A DNA stretch of 64,000 nucleotides from positions 8,860,138-8,924,137 of the forward strand of contig CM068544.1 in the NCBI GenBank assembly GCA_035048495.1. Reading direction: 5' to 3'. This DNA is from Euptelea pleiosperma (lineage: Eukaryota > Streptophyta > Magnoliopsida > Ranunculales > Eupteleaceae). Each line of letters starts with the position of its first letter. Position 1 is the stretch's first letter. The translations under genes were made by a program, and so were the position numbers. The notes under the pieces are model-generated. The model had not been told where the DNA came from, made no database searches, and saw only the letters and a list, made by a program, of their open reading frames with translations. Shown one piece after another: positions 11,497 to 23,492 of the stretch.

Positions 11497-11682
11497 CATG
11501 CTTCGAAATCTCGGGATTGGAGGCCGGATCAGTGGGCTCCGATCCAGAACGGGATCGCACATCTCCCCCGAGACAAAGTGAAGCTTCTTTGCGAAACAGT
11601 GATCTCGGGTTAGACGATCAAGTTTTGGATCGGATCGGTGGGCTCCGATCCCGATCCGGATTGGCCGAGTCTTTGAACCATG
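11497..11682. repeat. hAT-like MITE with 8-bp target duplication
   Basis: Ends catgcttcgaaatctcgg and ccgagtctttgaaccatg are inverted. Flanked by perfect actaacac at 11489-11496 and 11683-11690. The interior holds two copies of a ggatc-gtgggctccgatcc phrase. Confidence 0.75.
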
Positions 11683-12069
11683 ACTAACACTACTTTGCAC
11701 AAATTGCTTTAGATGTTTAAAGTTTAAACTCTGAACTGTAATGCAGATTTGAAAACCAGTGTTTTGGGGACCTAAGCTATCTTGAACCGGTGAGTATGAG
11801 TGCGTACAAATTTCAGGTGCTTGAATCACACACCCATGTATGGCTAACATGCACTAGCTAGCATAGCGCATGTACTGCTCGTACAAAATCTTTCTAGAAA
11901 TGATAAATGTGTATCCAGCAACAGGACATGAAATGGGTCAAATCGGGTCAGATCCAGATCCGAGTCCAAATCTATACATGTTGATCGACATCCAGATGGT
12001 GTGGAGGATCCGATTCAGATCCACACCATGTAGATCATGGCTTACAAGTTTGTGGGCTTTTCATAGGTT

Positions 12070-13430
12070 TTGTTAGGAACTATTATTAAGGAAATTCTCT
12101 AGCTGTCACCAATCTAAGATCTGGCCTGTTGATTGGAAAATCATGATCAACAGGTGTGTGCAATTGCTAAGTCGATTCCGATCCAGAGCGCCCTATCCAA
12201 TTACAGGATTGGCCCAGACTACGGACCATTAATAAGTCCTAATCAAATCTAATCTCTAATTCTGATATGGTGTATCCTATTCACATCATTACAATGCATT
12301 ATTTATCTCTAATATTAATTCCCGTTCAAATTCATGGGAATTGACGATCATCGTGAGTTTGTCGAAATCTATAGCCTGAAAGTGTCTTGAAAAAATGGAT
12401 CGCTCTTGAAGTGTTTTGAAGATTGAATCGTGATCCATGATCGTCCCATAATACCGAAACTAGTTTAGATCTTGTCCGTGAGAAGAGGAAATTTTTAGTT
12501 TAGGCTGGACCGAAACCGATTGAGTCATAAGCAGGAGAAAGGAAAAAAGAAGATGATGAGGAGCTACTGGCTCTACTCAAATTCGAGATAGATGGTTTTA
12601 TAAAAAGGACATGGGCTTCATTGGGCCAAGATGTTTGTGCGCATCTTTCCGCTTCATAGACTTGGTATCTATGAGCACTAAAGCAATGAAGTGTGTAGGC
12701 CCCTTCTTATCTCTTTTGGAGTGAAAGAGAGGGTAGGCTTTTTTTTATTCAAAGAAAGATATGTGGGCCTCTTTGGCCCAAGAGAAGATGAAAAGAGATT
12801 ATGGACCTCAATTGGGCCAAGAAATATGGGTGGAGATTTGATGAGATACACCAATGGTGATATGGTACATCTCAGGCGCATCATTACAATGCATAATTTA
12901 TCTCTAATATATATGATAAAGTAACTTCATTTTGGATAGTCAAAAGTAATGACGAGGATATCCAAACGCTGGCCCTATTGGTCAGTGATCTAGACCATCG
13001 ATCCAAATATCAAATCGCCTTTTCAATTGGTGACATCCTGAACGTCTTCCAGTTGGACAAACCTAATCTTCTAAGGAATGGGTTCCGATGACCTAAATTT
13101 GCCGACAAATTTTCACCGAAGCTCTCGGGCGTAGATTCTGAGAATCCAACGGTGATTTTGCTTTTGCAAAAGTGAATGCCAGCTCAGCACTGTCAAACAC
13201 CATTAGATTCACGGACAAGATTTTCGGTGAAAATTTAAAATTTAGGTCCGCGGATCCCAACTCATCTTCTATTGACCAGTCCAACTTAAGGCACTTGGTT
13301 AGACACTTACAATCGTTGAACGTGCAATTTGAACGGTCCATGTTGATGACCATGAAACCATTTGTAAAGCATCAACATTTCTACTCACTTGATCATCTCA
13401 GTGAGCATTATTGATCTAACGGCTTTGAAT
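12070..13430 (+). repeat. Direct repeat, first copy (second at about 13855-14825)
   Basis: Shares with 13855-14825, in the same order, ggaactattatt, gatcaacaggtgtgtgcaat, gatgaggagctac-ggctcta, caatgaagtgtgt and a final catcaacatttct / gatcatc-cagtgagca. The copies are diverged and the second is shorter. No coding content recognised. Confidence 0.7.
13090..13248. repeat. Palindromic MITE-like element related to the hairpin family
   Basis: Ends gacctaaattt and aaatttaggtc are inverted, followed by ttttcaccga / tcggtgaaaa. The centre has agaatccaacggtg and aaaagtgaatgccagctcag as in hairpin copies A and B. Confidence 0.6.
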
Positions 13431-14978
13431 CTGAAGGTCTTCTTCAGGGTTCTATATATTTATTCTGCAGGTATATTGTTCCCCACGTACCAAATGGACG
13501 GCCTATCTACAATGTACTCGCCTTCGGCCTGTTTCCAGGTTTTAAAGTACTGACAATACCAACTATTTGCTAGTATCCTAACCCACAACCTACCCTACAA
13601 GAGGGATACCTTATAATCACGAGGCCATTGTTACTCATTCAGGGTACCTTTATTCGCAGCATAATGTGTACTATATAGTAGTTGTTAGGCAGATTATTCC
13701 TCCATGAGCCAAAGATTGAACTTCCTTCCCACACGACAATATGGGGTGCCAACCTAGTTGGGATGTCGTAGGTTTGAGTGCTTCGCCCTTGTGCGCTCTG
13801 TATAGTTCTTATTTACCTAAAAATCAACTGCTAAGTCATAGGTTAACGTTGGTTAATTAGGAACTATTATTGGTGAGATTCTCTAGCTATCACCGACCTA
13901 AGATTTGTCCCTTTGATTGAAAAATGATGATCAACAGGTGTGTGCAATTGCTAAGTCAATCTCGATCTGGAACGCCCTACCCAGAGCAGGATCGGCCTAG
14001 ACTTGAATCGCCTTTGAAGAATGCTTCAATGTCCATAATTGCCAATGAAGGAACGTGGTTGCAATAAAGAATGGTGATCCATGATGTTCCCACATTATTA
14101 TTATTATTATTATTTATTCGGTATAGGATTACCGAAACCAGCTGATATCTTGTCCTTGAGCGGAAGATATTTTGGTTTATGCTAGACCGAAACCCATAAT
14201 TAAGTTATTGTGATCCGGAAAATGGAAGAAAGAAGATAATGAGGAGCTACGGGCTCTACTCAAATCCGAGAAGGTCCAATAAAAATGATATGGGCCTTAT
14301 TGGACCAAGATGTATGTGAGCATCTTTTCGCTTCATAAACTTGTACTTTATGAGTCTACAAGCAATGAAGTGTGTGGCGGCTAATGTTTCTAGCCTGCTT
14401 TGGACTAAAAGGAGTGGGAGTGGGGGCCTTTTGAGGCCGAAAGGAAGAATGTGGGCCTCTTTGGGAACAGAAGTGAATTGTGATTATAGGCTTCTATTGT
14501 GCCAAGAAATATGAGAGGAGATTTGATGAGAATTGAATGAGATACACCGATTGTGATATGGTGTATCTCATACACATCATTATAACTTCATTTTGGAGAA
14601 TCAAAAAGTAATGGCGAGAGTACCACACACTGGCTCTAGCGGTCATTGATCTGGACCATGCGAATGTCAAGTTGCATTTTCAATCGGCGAGATCCCGAAA
14701 CTCATCCGTTTGGACAAACTTAATCTTCTAGACAATAAAATGTACCACATTGATTTCGGACGATCGCATCAACATTTCTATTCTCTTGATCATCCCAGTG
14801 AGCATTTTTGATCTAACGATTACAAATTTTTCCCAAAAAAATTGTTCGGATTAGGAATACGGCTTTTATTCCCAGCATATATAATGTATACTATATAGTA
14901 GTTGTTAGGCAAATATAATGATTTAGTCAACAATGCCGTGTAAAATAAAGGTTGGCAACTGGTGTACAATTTTGCGAT

Positions 14979-15151
14979 GGGTCTGACACCTCTTGGTGTT
15001 CGCGCGCTCGCCTTTGATTTCAAGAACCCAATTGTGGTTGGCATCACTTTTTGGGGGCACTGACAACGACCATGTATTTGGATTCATGAAATCCACGGCC
15101 GAGCACGAACATCGAGAGAGGTCAGAAAAGGGGGTCCTTGGAGCCTGAGCC
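14979..15151. repeat. Hairpin MITE family, copy F
   Basis: Two-armed copy from gggtctgacacctcttgg to ggagcctgagcc. Flanks ttttgcgat (14970-14978) and ttttgagat (15152-15160) match at 8 of 9, giving the family's 9-bp duplication. The corresponding place in unit B1 (about 20550) lacks the insertion. Confidence 0.85.
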
Positions 15152-16493
15152 TTTTGAGATATCTTGTCATAATCCTGATTTGTATTGACGACTAGGATTT
15201 GTATAGATGATCCTATATTGATGGGATAAAGCTTATGATGATGATGATGATTATGATGATCAGCGTGCTTCCACAAGGCACGGTGACGGAGTGCCACTAA
15301 CATTTGGTTAATGATGATCTCTGTCTTGTAACAAGCTCTCAACGTCCCAATTCACAAACATGGTTTACCCTAGCTGGTGATTTTTAAGCATGGATTTTGT
15401 CACCAATAAGAGAATTGGGTGAAATAAGGTTGTCATTAGGTCATTTGTAGTTTTGGCATACTTTAAGCATATCGGGCACCAATAAGAGAGTGAAACATGG
15501 AATGAGAGTCACAGGCTACCTATAGAATATTTCATTTTTCGGAAATATAACGGACATATAAAAAAAAAAAAGAGGGAGAACCACTTGCCATAAAATATAA
15601 ATTTTCTAGCCTCCGATTCCTCATAGCAACACTTTGTTTAGGGTTCCCCTTGATACGACGAAGTACCAAAAAAAAAAAAAAAAGCAGCACCAACCCATGT
15701 TAAAAAAGTACTTGTATCTCGTAAGATAGACGATCGAGTATAAAAAAAAAAACCGCAACCCATGCTAAAAAAGTAGCCGAGGTTGAGTTATACCTGACAA
15801 CCCTTGTCAGTAATTCAGAATAAGGCAAAAATTCGATATGGAGAAAAATCAAGTTTTATTCGATTTTGGGTTTCAAAAATTCAGTTGAAAATTCACTAAA
15901 CAGCAAATTCAGGCTCCTGGCCTAGGCTAGATTGAGGAGGAGCACTTGTCTAAGACCTACCCCAAGTGGTAGAGTGTTTCACATGTGCAGCACAAAATGA
16001 CAAACCAGGTGTGTTGTGTTTTTTTTATCACAAACAACAAACCAGGTGTGTTGTTTAAGGTCTAGACCTCATCAAAGGGAGAAAACATACTTAGGTGGAC
16101 GGATTAATGGGTGATCGATCAACAAGGCCCTTGGCCTAGGCTAGATTGAGCAGGAGCACTTGTCTAAGATCTGCCTAATGTGGTTAAGGACCTGCTTGGT
16201 TCACAGCAAATTGAGTGCAATGCACTCACTTGCCGCAATTTTGGGATTGAAAGTGATTGGTTAGAGGTGTGCAAATGAACTGCCGTGCAAGTGGTTAACA
16301 AACACCTGCAAACTCCTTAACAAAATGGATGCAAGGAAGTGCAGCCCAAAAACTGATGCAAGCAAGTGCATTGTGTTAGCTCAACAATTTTTTTCCAAAA
16401 AACAACAATAATAATAACAATAACTGTGATTATTTATTATTATTATCTTTTAATTTTTAATTTTTTAATTTTTTACTTTTCTATTTTTTGATA

Positions 16494-16856
16494 GGGTCGG
16501 GGACAACCATTTTTTACAACCATTTGGCATACCCACATAGAAGACGAATCAATGGCTGATTTTTGGTGAGAATGATCTCCTCTATGGTGAGTGAGGAGAT
16601 CATCCTCACAAAAATTCAAATCATCCTGATATTCATAGACTGGTTTAGAAGTTGAAGAATGATGGACTGTCGATTTTTACCGTGTAACTTGAAAACTGCT
16701 TTTGAGGGGGTTAGAAATTTCAGAATGTGCTGATTTTTTGTGGGGGTGATCTATATGTTGAGGAGATCATCCTCAGCAAAAATCGGCCATTGATTCATCT
16801 TCTATATTGGTACACCAAAATGGTTGTCAAAAGTGGTTGTCTCCCGATCCGGACAC
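16494..16856. repeat. MITE with perfect 9-bp target duplication, nested in the Harbinger-like element
   Basis: Ends gggtcggggacaacc and ggttgtctcccgatccgga are inverted, with further pairing of gaatcaatggctgattttt against aaaaatcggccattgattc. Flanked by tttttgata at 16485-16493 and 16857-16865. A relative lies at 49728-50042. Confidence 0.85.
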
Positions 16857-17015
16857 TTTTTGATATAGATGGTCGGGGTCCCCTAACCCCAAGCTTTCCC
16901 CTCCAAAACAACAACAACAACAACAACAACAACAATAATAAAAAAAAAATTAAAAAAAAATTAAAAATAATAATAATAATAATAATAAAGTAAGAACAAT
17001 AATAATTATAATAAA

Positions 17016-17092
17016 GGTTTAAAAGGGACCGTTATAATGGTATACCGGACTTGGGGAGGTCTGAATCCGTTATAATGGCCATTTTTTAAACC
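17016..17092. repeat. MITE, GGTTTAAAA/GGCCGTTA family, copy 2 (short)
   Basis: ggtttaaaagggaccgttat and ataatggccattttttaaacc are inverted. attataata stands on both sides, but the region is AT-rich, so this is weaker than for the other copies. Confidence 0.65.
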
Positions 17093-17673
17093 ATGATTAT
17101 AATAACAATAATTATAATTATAATTATAATTAATAATAATAGTAATAATGAAATCGACAATGATAACAATTACAATAGTAATTTTATTGTGCATTTTTTT
17201 TTGTAAAACCAAAAAATAAAATAATCCATTGCATTAATTTGCAATGCACTACCAACCAATCAGCTAAACTTCATTTTCATCTATTTACATGGTGTGAACC
17301 AAACAGTTGTAAGTGAATTACATCACAATTAATTGTATTTGCACTAAAGTGCAAAATGCACCCAAGTGCAGCAAACCAAGCAGGGCCTAAGTGTTTCACA
17401 AATGCAGCACAAAACGACAAACCAGGTGTGTTGTTTTTTTTATCATAAATGACAAACCGGGTGTGTTGTTATCGCAAACGATGAACCAGGTGTGTTGTTT
17501 AAGGCCTAGACCTCATCAAAGGGAGTAAACATAGACAGACTTAAAAGTTCGCAGAAGGTTCCTGACCAAAGTGTTGCTGCGGGGTACGTTTAACATAGAC
17601 AGACTCAATGAAATATGATTGATTAAGGTCTGTCAATGAATAGAATTAGCTGGATGTGCCTCATACATGATAT

Positions 17674-19334
17674 CAAGGTTTAAAAACGGCCGTTATAACG
17701 AAAATAACCGCTATTATAACGGAAAATTTTGTGAAAAAAAAATGGCCGTTATTTTCGTTTTTTCCATTATTTTCCGTTTTTGAAAATTTGAAATTCAAAT
17801 TTTAAAATCAGCGCCATTTTTTCCGTTATTTCCAATTATATTCCGTTAGTTTTCATTTTTTCCCGTTTTTTCCCCTCTGTTTGGTAATCCAGAATTAAGC
17901 CGGATTTGGATTTGTGATTCTTGGAATCACAAATCTCTATGTTTGGGAGGACCAAATTCCAGTAATTATATTTTCAATTCCGTGATTTTCCCAGAATTAG
18001 AAGTTTTAGGGGGGGAGAAGAAACTTCAAATTCCTAGAATTCTATTTTCGGGCAGAGAGATTCAAAAGAATTTTTTCGGGCTCCAACTCTCACGTTCATC
18101 CCTAGGTGGACCTATAAATAAAAAATCAGCAAGATTAGTTATTTGAAACCGTTGGATTGGTGTATTTTTTTTGGTTGATTCTTAACCGTGTGATATCTAG
18201 CATTATTTGGGGTACTTAGATCCAAAGGTTAGAAATTTTTAATCAACTTAATTTTTAGCATGTAGGTCCACCTACGGATGGGACAAACATCCATATGGCC
18301 CGTGGTCTCTACTAATGTGCCACGTGGCTCATACTGTGGTCCATCATCAACCGATTACAAATTTGTCACCGTTTGATTGATTTCTTTTATGGGTTGATTT
18401 TTAACCGTGGGATATATATAGCATTAGTTGGGGTACAAAGATCCAAGTTGAGAGATAACTAATCAGCCTGATTTTAGTTTGTAAGTCCTCCTAGGGATGT
18501 ATCTAACCGTTGGATTGGTGTCTTTTATGAGTTAATTTTTAACCATTGGATTTCTAGCATTAGTTGGGATACGAAGATCCAAAGCTTATAAATAAGCAAC
18601 CAACCTTATTTTTAGTATGTAGGTACACCTTGGGTTGGTATAAATATCCATACGGTATTAGTGATTTATAACCATTGGATTCGTGTCTTTTATGGGTTGA
18701 TTTTTAACTATGGGATATCTATCATTATTTAGGGTACTCAAATCTAAAGGTTAGAAATAAGTAATCAACTTGATTTTTAGTATGTAGGTCCACCTAGGGA
18801 TGGGATAAACATCAATACGGTCTATTGTCTCTAATAATGTGCCACATGGCGCGCTCAGAATCTAGTCCATTATTAGTGTGATGATGGACATCTGTATTTG
18901 TTGCAACATGTGCAACTTATGCTTTAGCCATTGATATTTTGACACGGGTTAATCATAGTCAAAAAATTATCAAAATAATTTTAATTAATATTTTTAAATT
19001 TTTTCTTTAAATTAGCATCGATAATATTTAATTGATGGATGACAAAAAAATAGCAGTCATTATAACTTTAAGTTCATGAGATGATATTTCTCTTATTTAG
19101 ATGGATAGAAATTTCAATTCTATTAGATGTCTAAACTGTTAAAATTAGAATTCATTGGGAATTCCAAGTAATTTCCCCAGTGCAACCAAACACAAGAATT
19201 TCAATTCTTTGAATTCAAATTCTTAGAAATCACAATTCCTGGAATTCTATTTTCAATTCCAAATCCGTGTTTGGTGAAAAAACCGTAACGCCCCTAGTCT
19301 GTTATACTGTTATAACGGTCCCCTTTAAACCTTG
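17674..19334. mobile_element. MITE, GGTTTAAAA/GGCCGTTA family, copy 3, enlarged by internal insertion
   Basis: Starts caaggtttaaaaacggccg and ends cctttaaaccttg. catgatat stands at 17666-17673 and again at 19335-19342. The unit-A2 relative at about 24690 reads catacatgatatgggaac without interruption, a clear empty site. The 8-bp perfect match becomes 8/9 when read as 9 bp. The outer ~200 and ~55 bases are the MITE; between about 17876 and 19280 lies another ~1.4-kb sequence holding the tandem array at 18149-18815. Confidence 0.85.
18149..18815 (+). repeat. Four-unit tandem array (~140-145-base units with variable spacers)
   Basis: Four diverged units start near 18149, 18368, 18506 and 18670. 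Each contains accgttggattggtgt-like, ggttgatttttaacc, agcattatttggggtac, gatccaaaggttag and tgtaggtccacc words. The same words appear once at about 4935-5125. Confidence 0.75.
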
Positions 19335-20740
19335 CATGATATGGGAACGAAATTTAACCTTCTTTTTAAATAATTAAACAAAATGACAGAAAAATTACAA
19401 ATTAAACCATGAGGGAAATAAAAACTGACTGCTGATAAATCATAACTGTTGATTTATTTTTTAAAGTAAGCTTGTGGGGTTGGTGGTGTATCATGTGAGT
19501 CGAGGTAAGAATATGTGGAATGTGGAAGGTGGAAGAAAAGAGATATGTTACAGATTCCTTCTCTGCACATATGGGAACTCCTAACACATGGTACACTTGT
19601 CATCACTCTGAGCCATCCAAATCGTGGATGAGCCCTTAGATAAACCACAAATCAAAGTTCACATTGTTTGGATGAGTCGATCTTAACTGATTCTGCCCCA
19701 AGTTCGAAAGGAAGTCCAACCATGGCTCTCAAACTTCACATTGTTTGGAGTGTGGAGATGATCTATATGTTTTCAAGCAAGAGCTCTCATTGGGAAGATC
19801 CTACGACCAATACAATTGTCAATTTGGTTCATGAAGCTAATCCACTGGCTGATCGTCCAGATTAATGACCAAATGGTCCACTTGATATAGGAAATCTCCC
19901 AAAGAGAGTTCCTGTAATGGAACACATAAATCAAACCACATCTGATTGAATTGTAATACCCTGAATTTTCGTTCAAGGCTATTTTGGTCTTTTTGGATAA
20001 TTGGGGTTACAATTTTTGTCAAAGTGAACATTATTGATCAAACGATGATTAATATTTTTACCAACAGTGTTAATTTCAGACAAAAAATATTTCAATGAGT
20101 GGCCAAGCATTTGAATGATTCGGATTGGGTATACATCGGTCTCATTCAGTGTTCTATATACATATTATTCTCCCGCAATATTTACATGGACGACCTATCT
20201 ACAATGTACTCGCCTTGGGCTGTTTCCGGGTTTTAAAGCACTGACAATACCAACTAGTTGCTAGTATCCTTGTGAGTTTTAACTCACAACCTACCCTACA
20301 AAAGGGATACCTTATAATTTTAGAGGCCATTGCTATTCATTTAGGGTACATATATTCGCAGCATAATGTATGCTATATAGTAGTTGTTAGCTAGGCAGAT
20401 TATTCCTTCGTGATCCAAAGACTAAAGTTCCTTCCCACACGAGAATCATGCATGGAAGATTCTTTAGGTGTTGCTTTTGTACTGCATTGCCGGTCCCAAG
20501 CTCGGATGAAGGAAGAGGGTTTTATCAGGTTGGGAACTAGTGTAAAATTTTGCTATATCCTCCATGTCCCAGTTTTGCATGAATGAAGAGGATTTGTATA
20601 GATGATCCTATATTGATGGGATAAGGCTTATGACGATGAGGATGATACTGGTCTCTTTATTCGATTCTGCGTGCCCTCGATTTACCCTATTACGCATAGG
20701 AAAACTTCCAAGTGGGTTGGTGCGTGCAGCTGAAGGGATT

Positions 20741-21527
20741 TTAAAAATCAATAAAATGCTTTTTTCTTCTCAATGGAATATTCTTTTAAAACTTACTTTT
20801 AAAAACTAATAAAATATTCTATTTTTTTTTTACAAAAGGAATTTTTCTTTTGATAAGATATTTCTTACTTAAGCATTTCATCATTTTTTTTAATTCAAAA
20901 ATCAAAACCACTATTTTATTCTTGAAAAGCCATCCTTATGCCTTTTGTAATCTTGACCATTCATTTTATTTTAATCTAGACTACTTTGGTTCACACTTGT
21001 TCACCAACTTGACTCACTGCCTTGGCCCATCAACATGGCCCAATAACTACTTTTGCAATTTTCATATTAATCTTTGCTTTGATTGATGGCCGATCTTTTA
21101 GAGAATGTGGCCCACAACTTTTGCTTGCGATCTTGGTGGACCATCATCTTGATCTGTATTATTATTCTTTTTGTTTGATCACCATCGTCACTTGCGATGC
21201 CCTTGGTCCCCTAACCTATTGGAGTAACCGTATCTTTATCGCCATTGCAGTTCATTTTTATGGCCTACACTTTTGCTTGGATTTGGACTTTTGTACATAA
21301 GTTTTTGGGCTTGGACTTATGCTTGCTTTAGTCTTGGGCTCGGGTACCTAATGAGATAAGATTATTAATATAAAGCAATTGACTATTATTAAGAGAAATC
21401 TAATATTCAATTGGTGAATAGAGAATATCCTATTATTTTCATATGGGTTTGAGGATTTATGTAGGATACTTCTGATAATCAAGTAAGGAAAATAGGGTAT
21501 AAAAATGCATAATATGATGACTTATCA
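20741..21527 (-). mobile_element. LTR fragment, same family as 43262-44493 and 54332-55655
   Basis: On the minus strand it begins TGATAAGTCATCATATTATG at 21527 and runs through the family words (accctattttccttacttga, caataaaatattc) but stops about 500 bases short of the LTR 3' end. A shorter piece of the same part is in unit B2 at 26127-26338. Confidence 0.75.
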
Positions 21528-22055
21528 ATAACTTCTGATTCTTCATAACAACACTTTTCTCAAGGTTCCCCTTAATACGTTGAGTACAAAAAAAAAAAAA
21601 CAAAGAAGCACCATCTCTATTAAAAAAGTACTTGAATCTCTAGGATACAGCAAGAATACCCACAAAAAAGCTCATAAACCCTAAACTCATATTAAAAAAA
21701 GCAACCAAAGTTGAGTTTAAGTTGAGTCAGGATAGTTGTTGTGGAACGTGTTCTAGTACACTTGTCATCACTCCGAGCTGTCAAAATGATGAATGGTGGA
21801 TGAGCCCTTAGATAAGACACAAACCAAAATTCACATTGTTTGCACAAGTCTTAACTGATTTTGCTCCAAGTCCAAAAGGAAGTCCAACCATGGCCCTCAA
21901 TTCGAGCACAAGAAATATTAGGCCGCCTCTAGGATTGGCCCTAAAACAAACTTCGCATTGCTTTCATGTAAGAGCTTTCATTTGGGCAGATCCTACGTCC
22001 AATACAATTGTCAAGAAAATGTCAATTTGGTTTTGGAAGCTAATCCATCGGCTGA

Positions 22056-22695
22056 TGATGTTCGTTTAACAGTGCTTATTTTAAACCATTATCCTATTAG
22101 CGTTACTGCACTCTCCTACGTAAAACTTTCCTATTATCCGCTTTTCTATGAAAGAGCCTATTTCATTACGTAGAACACACTTTTTCGAACGAAATTGTAT
22201 AGTTGCATGCATTAAAAATATTTATGAAAGTCTATATATGAAGACATTTTGATCAAGTCTCATTACGCGCTTTTCTCTTACAGAAACTTGATCGTGCGAT
22301 TCTCGAGACTTGTGGGCCCACGGTCAACTACAGAAGCCTACTATCAAAGCTTAAAGAACCAATAGGCTAGGACAAGAAGATAGAAGCCAAGTACAGGTTA
22401 AGTCAGGGGATCGTAGAGCCAGACCATGGACCAAGAGAGAGACAACGCTGAAGATCAAGAGATAGGCCAAAGTGATTCAAAGCAACATATAATGATGGCT
22501 TACGTTATTGATAAAGTCGATTAAAGACTATGTTGAAGACTAGGGTTCAAGACCCTCTGCCAACTATTTTCTCTTTATTTTGTATTATTCTCTCTCATCT
22601 CTCCTTTCTCTTCCATCTCTCTAACCCTAACATCTAACCCTTAGATCATTCCATCCTACTACTAGATCCTTAGATTGACCATCCGATCCCCCTCT
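22056..22695 (+). mobile_element. LTR fragment of the TGATATTCGC family, plus orientation
   Basis: Starts tgatgttcgtttaacagtgc and contains cctacgtaaaac, gagacttgtgggcccacggt, agggttcaagaccctctgcc and a CT-rich tail. These match the reverse complement of the clustered LTRs ending at 31315, 35759, 36703 and 41111. It interrupts unit B1 right after gctgat. Confidence 0.7.
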
Positions 22696-22797
22696 CCATG
22701 AAAAGTCCAATGGGTGGCCTAGCATTTGAATGGTTCAGATAAGGATCATATGGCTTTGAACCTGAAGATCTCATTCAGGGTTCTATATATGTACATA

Positions 22798-22916
22798 GGG
22801 TCATCACTTTTTCACTTTTTTGGGGCGCTGACAACCACCATTGGATTCGTGAAATCCACGGCCAGCGCACGAACACCAAGAGGGGTCAGAAAAAGGGGAT
22901 ACTCGGAGCCTGAGCC
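22798..22916. repeat. Hairpin MITE family, copy G, left arm deleted
   Basis: Begins gggtcatcac, then only the right arm (gcgctgacaaccaccattgg ... actcggagcctgagcc). Flanked by perfect atgtacata at 22789-22797 and 22917-22925. The related sites at about 13450 and 20150 are unoccupied, confirming the insertion point. Confidence 0.85.
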
Positions 22917-23307
22917 ATGTACATATATCATTCTGCAGGTAAATTATTCCCCAAATACCACATGGACGACCTATCTACAATGTACTCGCCAAAGGCTATT
23001 TCCAGGTTTTAAAGCACTGACACTACCAACTAGTTGCTAGTATCCTTGTGAGTTTGAACCCACAACCAACCCTACAAGAGGGATACCTTACAATCAAGAG
23101 GCCATTGCTACTCATTTAGGGTATACTTTTATTCCCAGCATATATAATGTATACTATATAGTAGTTGTTAGGCAGATTATTCCTTTGTGAGCCAAAGATT
23201 GAACTTCCTTCCTACACGACAATCATGCATGTAAAAAATATAATGATTTAGTCAACAATATATGCCATGTAGAATAAAGGTTGGCAACTGGTGTACAATT
23301 TTGCGAT

Positions 23308-23492
23308 GGGTCTGGCACCTCACGGTGTTTGAGCTCGCCTTTGATTTCAAGAATCCAACTGTTGTTGCCAGTGCCGAGCTGGCATTACTTTTTAGGGGTG
23401 CTGACAACCACCGTGTATTTGGATTCTTGAAATCCACGGCCGAACGCGAACATCGAGAGAGGTCAGAAAAGGGGGTCCTTGGAGCCTGATCC
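23308..23492. repeat. Hairpin MITE family, copy H
   Basis: Two-armed copy at exactly the position of copy F in the paralogous unit, with the same ttttgcgat / ttttgagat flanks. It was therefore inserted before the A-B pair was duplicated. Confidence 0.85.

Larger units (their letters stand above)
16188..17387. mobile_element. PIF/Harbinger-like non-autonomous element with nested MITEs
   Basis: Inverted ends ggacctgcttggttcacagc and gcaaaccaagcagggcc, flanked by TAA at 16185-16187 and 17388-17390, the 3-bp duplication typical of PIF/Harbinger. The flanks rejoin to gtggttaagtgtttcac, matching the nearby unoccupied relative gtggtagagtgtttcac at 15970-15986. No transposase. It contains two younger insertions (16494-16856, 17016-17092) and CAA/AAT simple repeats at about 16905-16990. 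Confidence 0.8.
13440..22695 (+). repeat. First A-B pair of ~2.7-kb diverged tandem units
   Basis: Unit A1 (about 13440-20143) and unit B1 (about 20144-22695) both open with a phrase like cattcagggttctatata and gacctatctacaatgtact, then aaagcactgacaatacc and atagtagttgttag. Without inserted or duplicated segments (the 13855-14825 repeat, 16188-17387 and 17674-19334) A1 shrinks to about the size of the other units. B1 alone carries an LTR fragment (20741-21527) and a second LTR fragment (22056-22695). No intact gene is visible; the short ORFs shared between units are not convincing. Confidence 0.7.
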
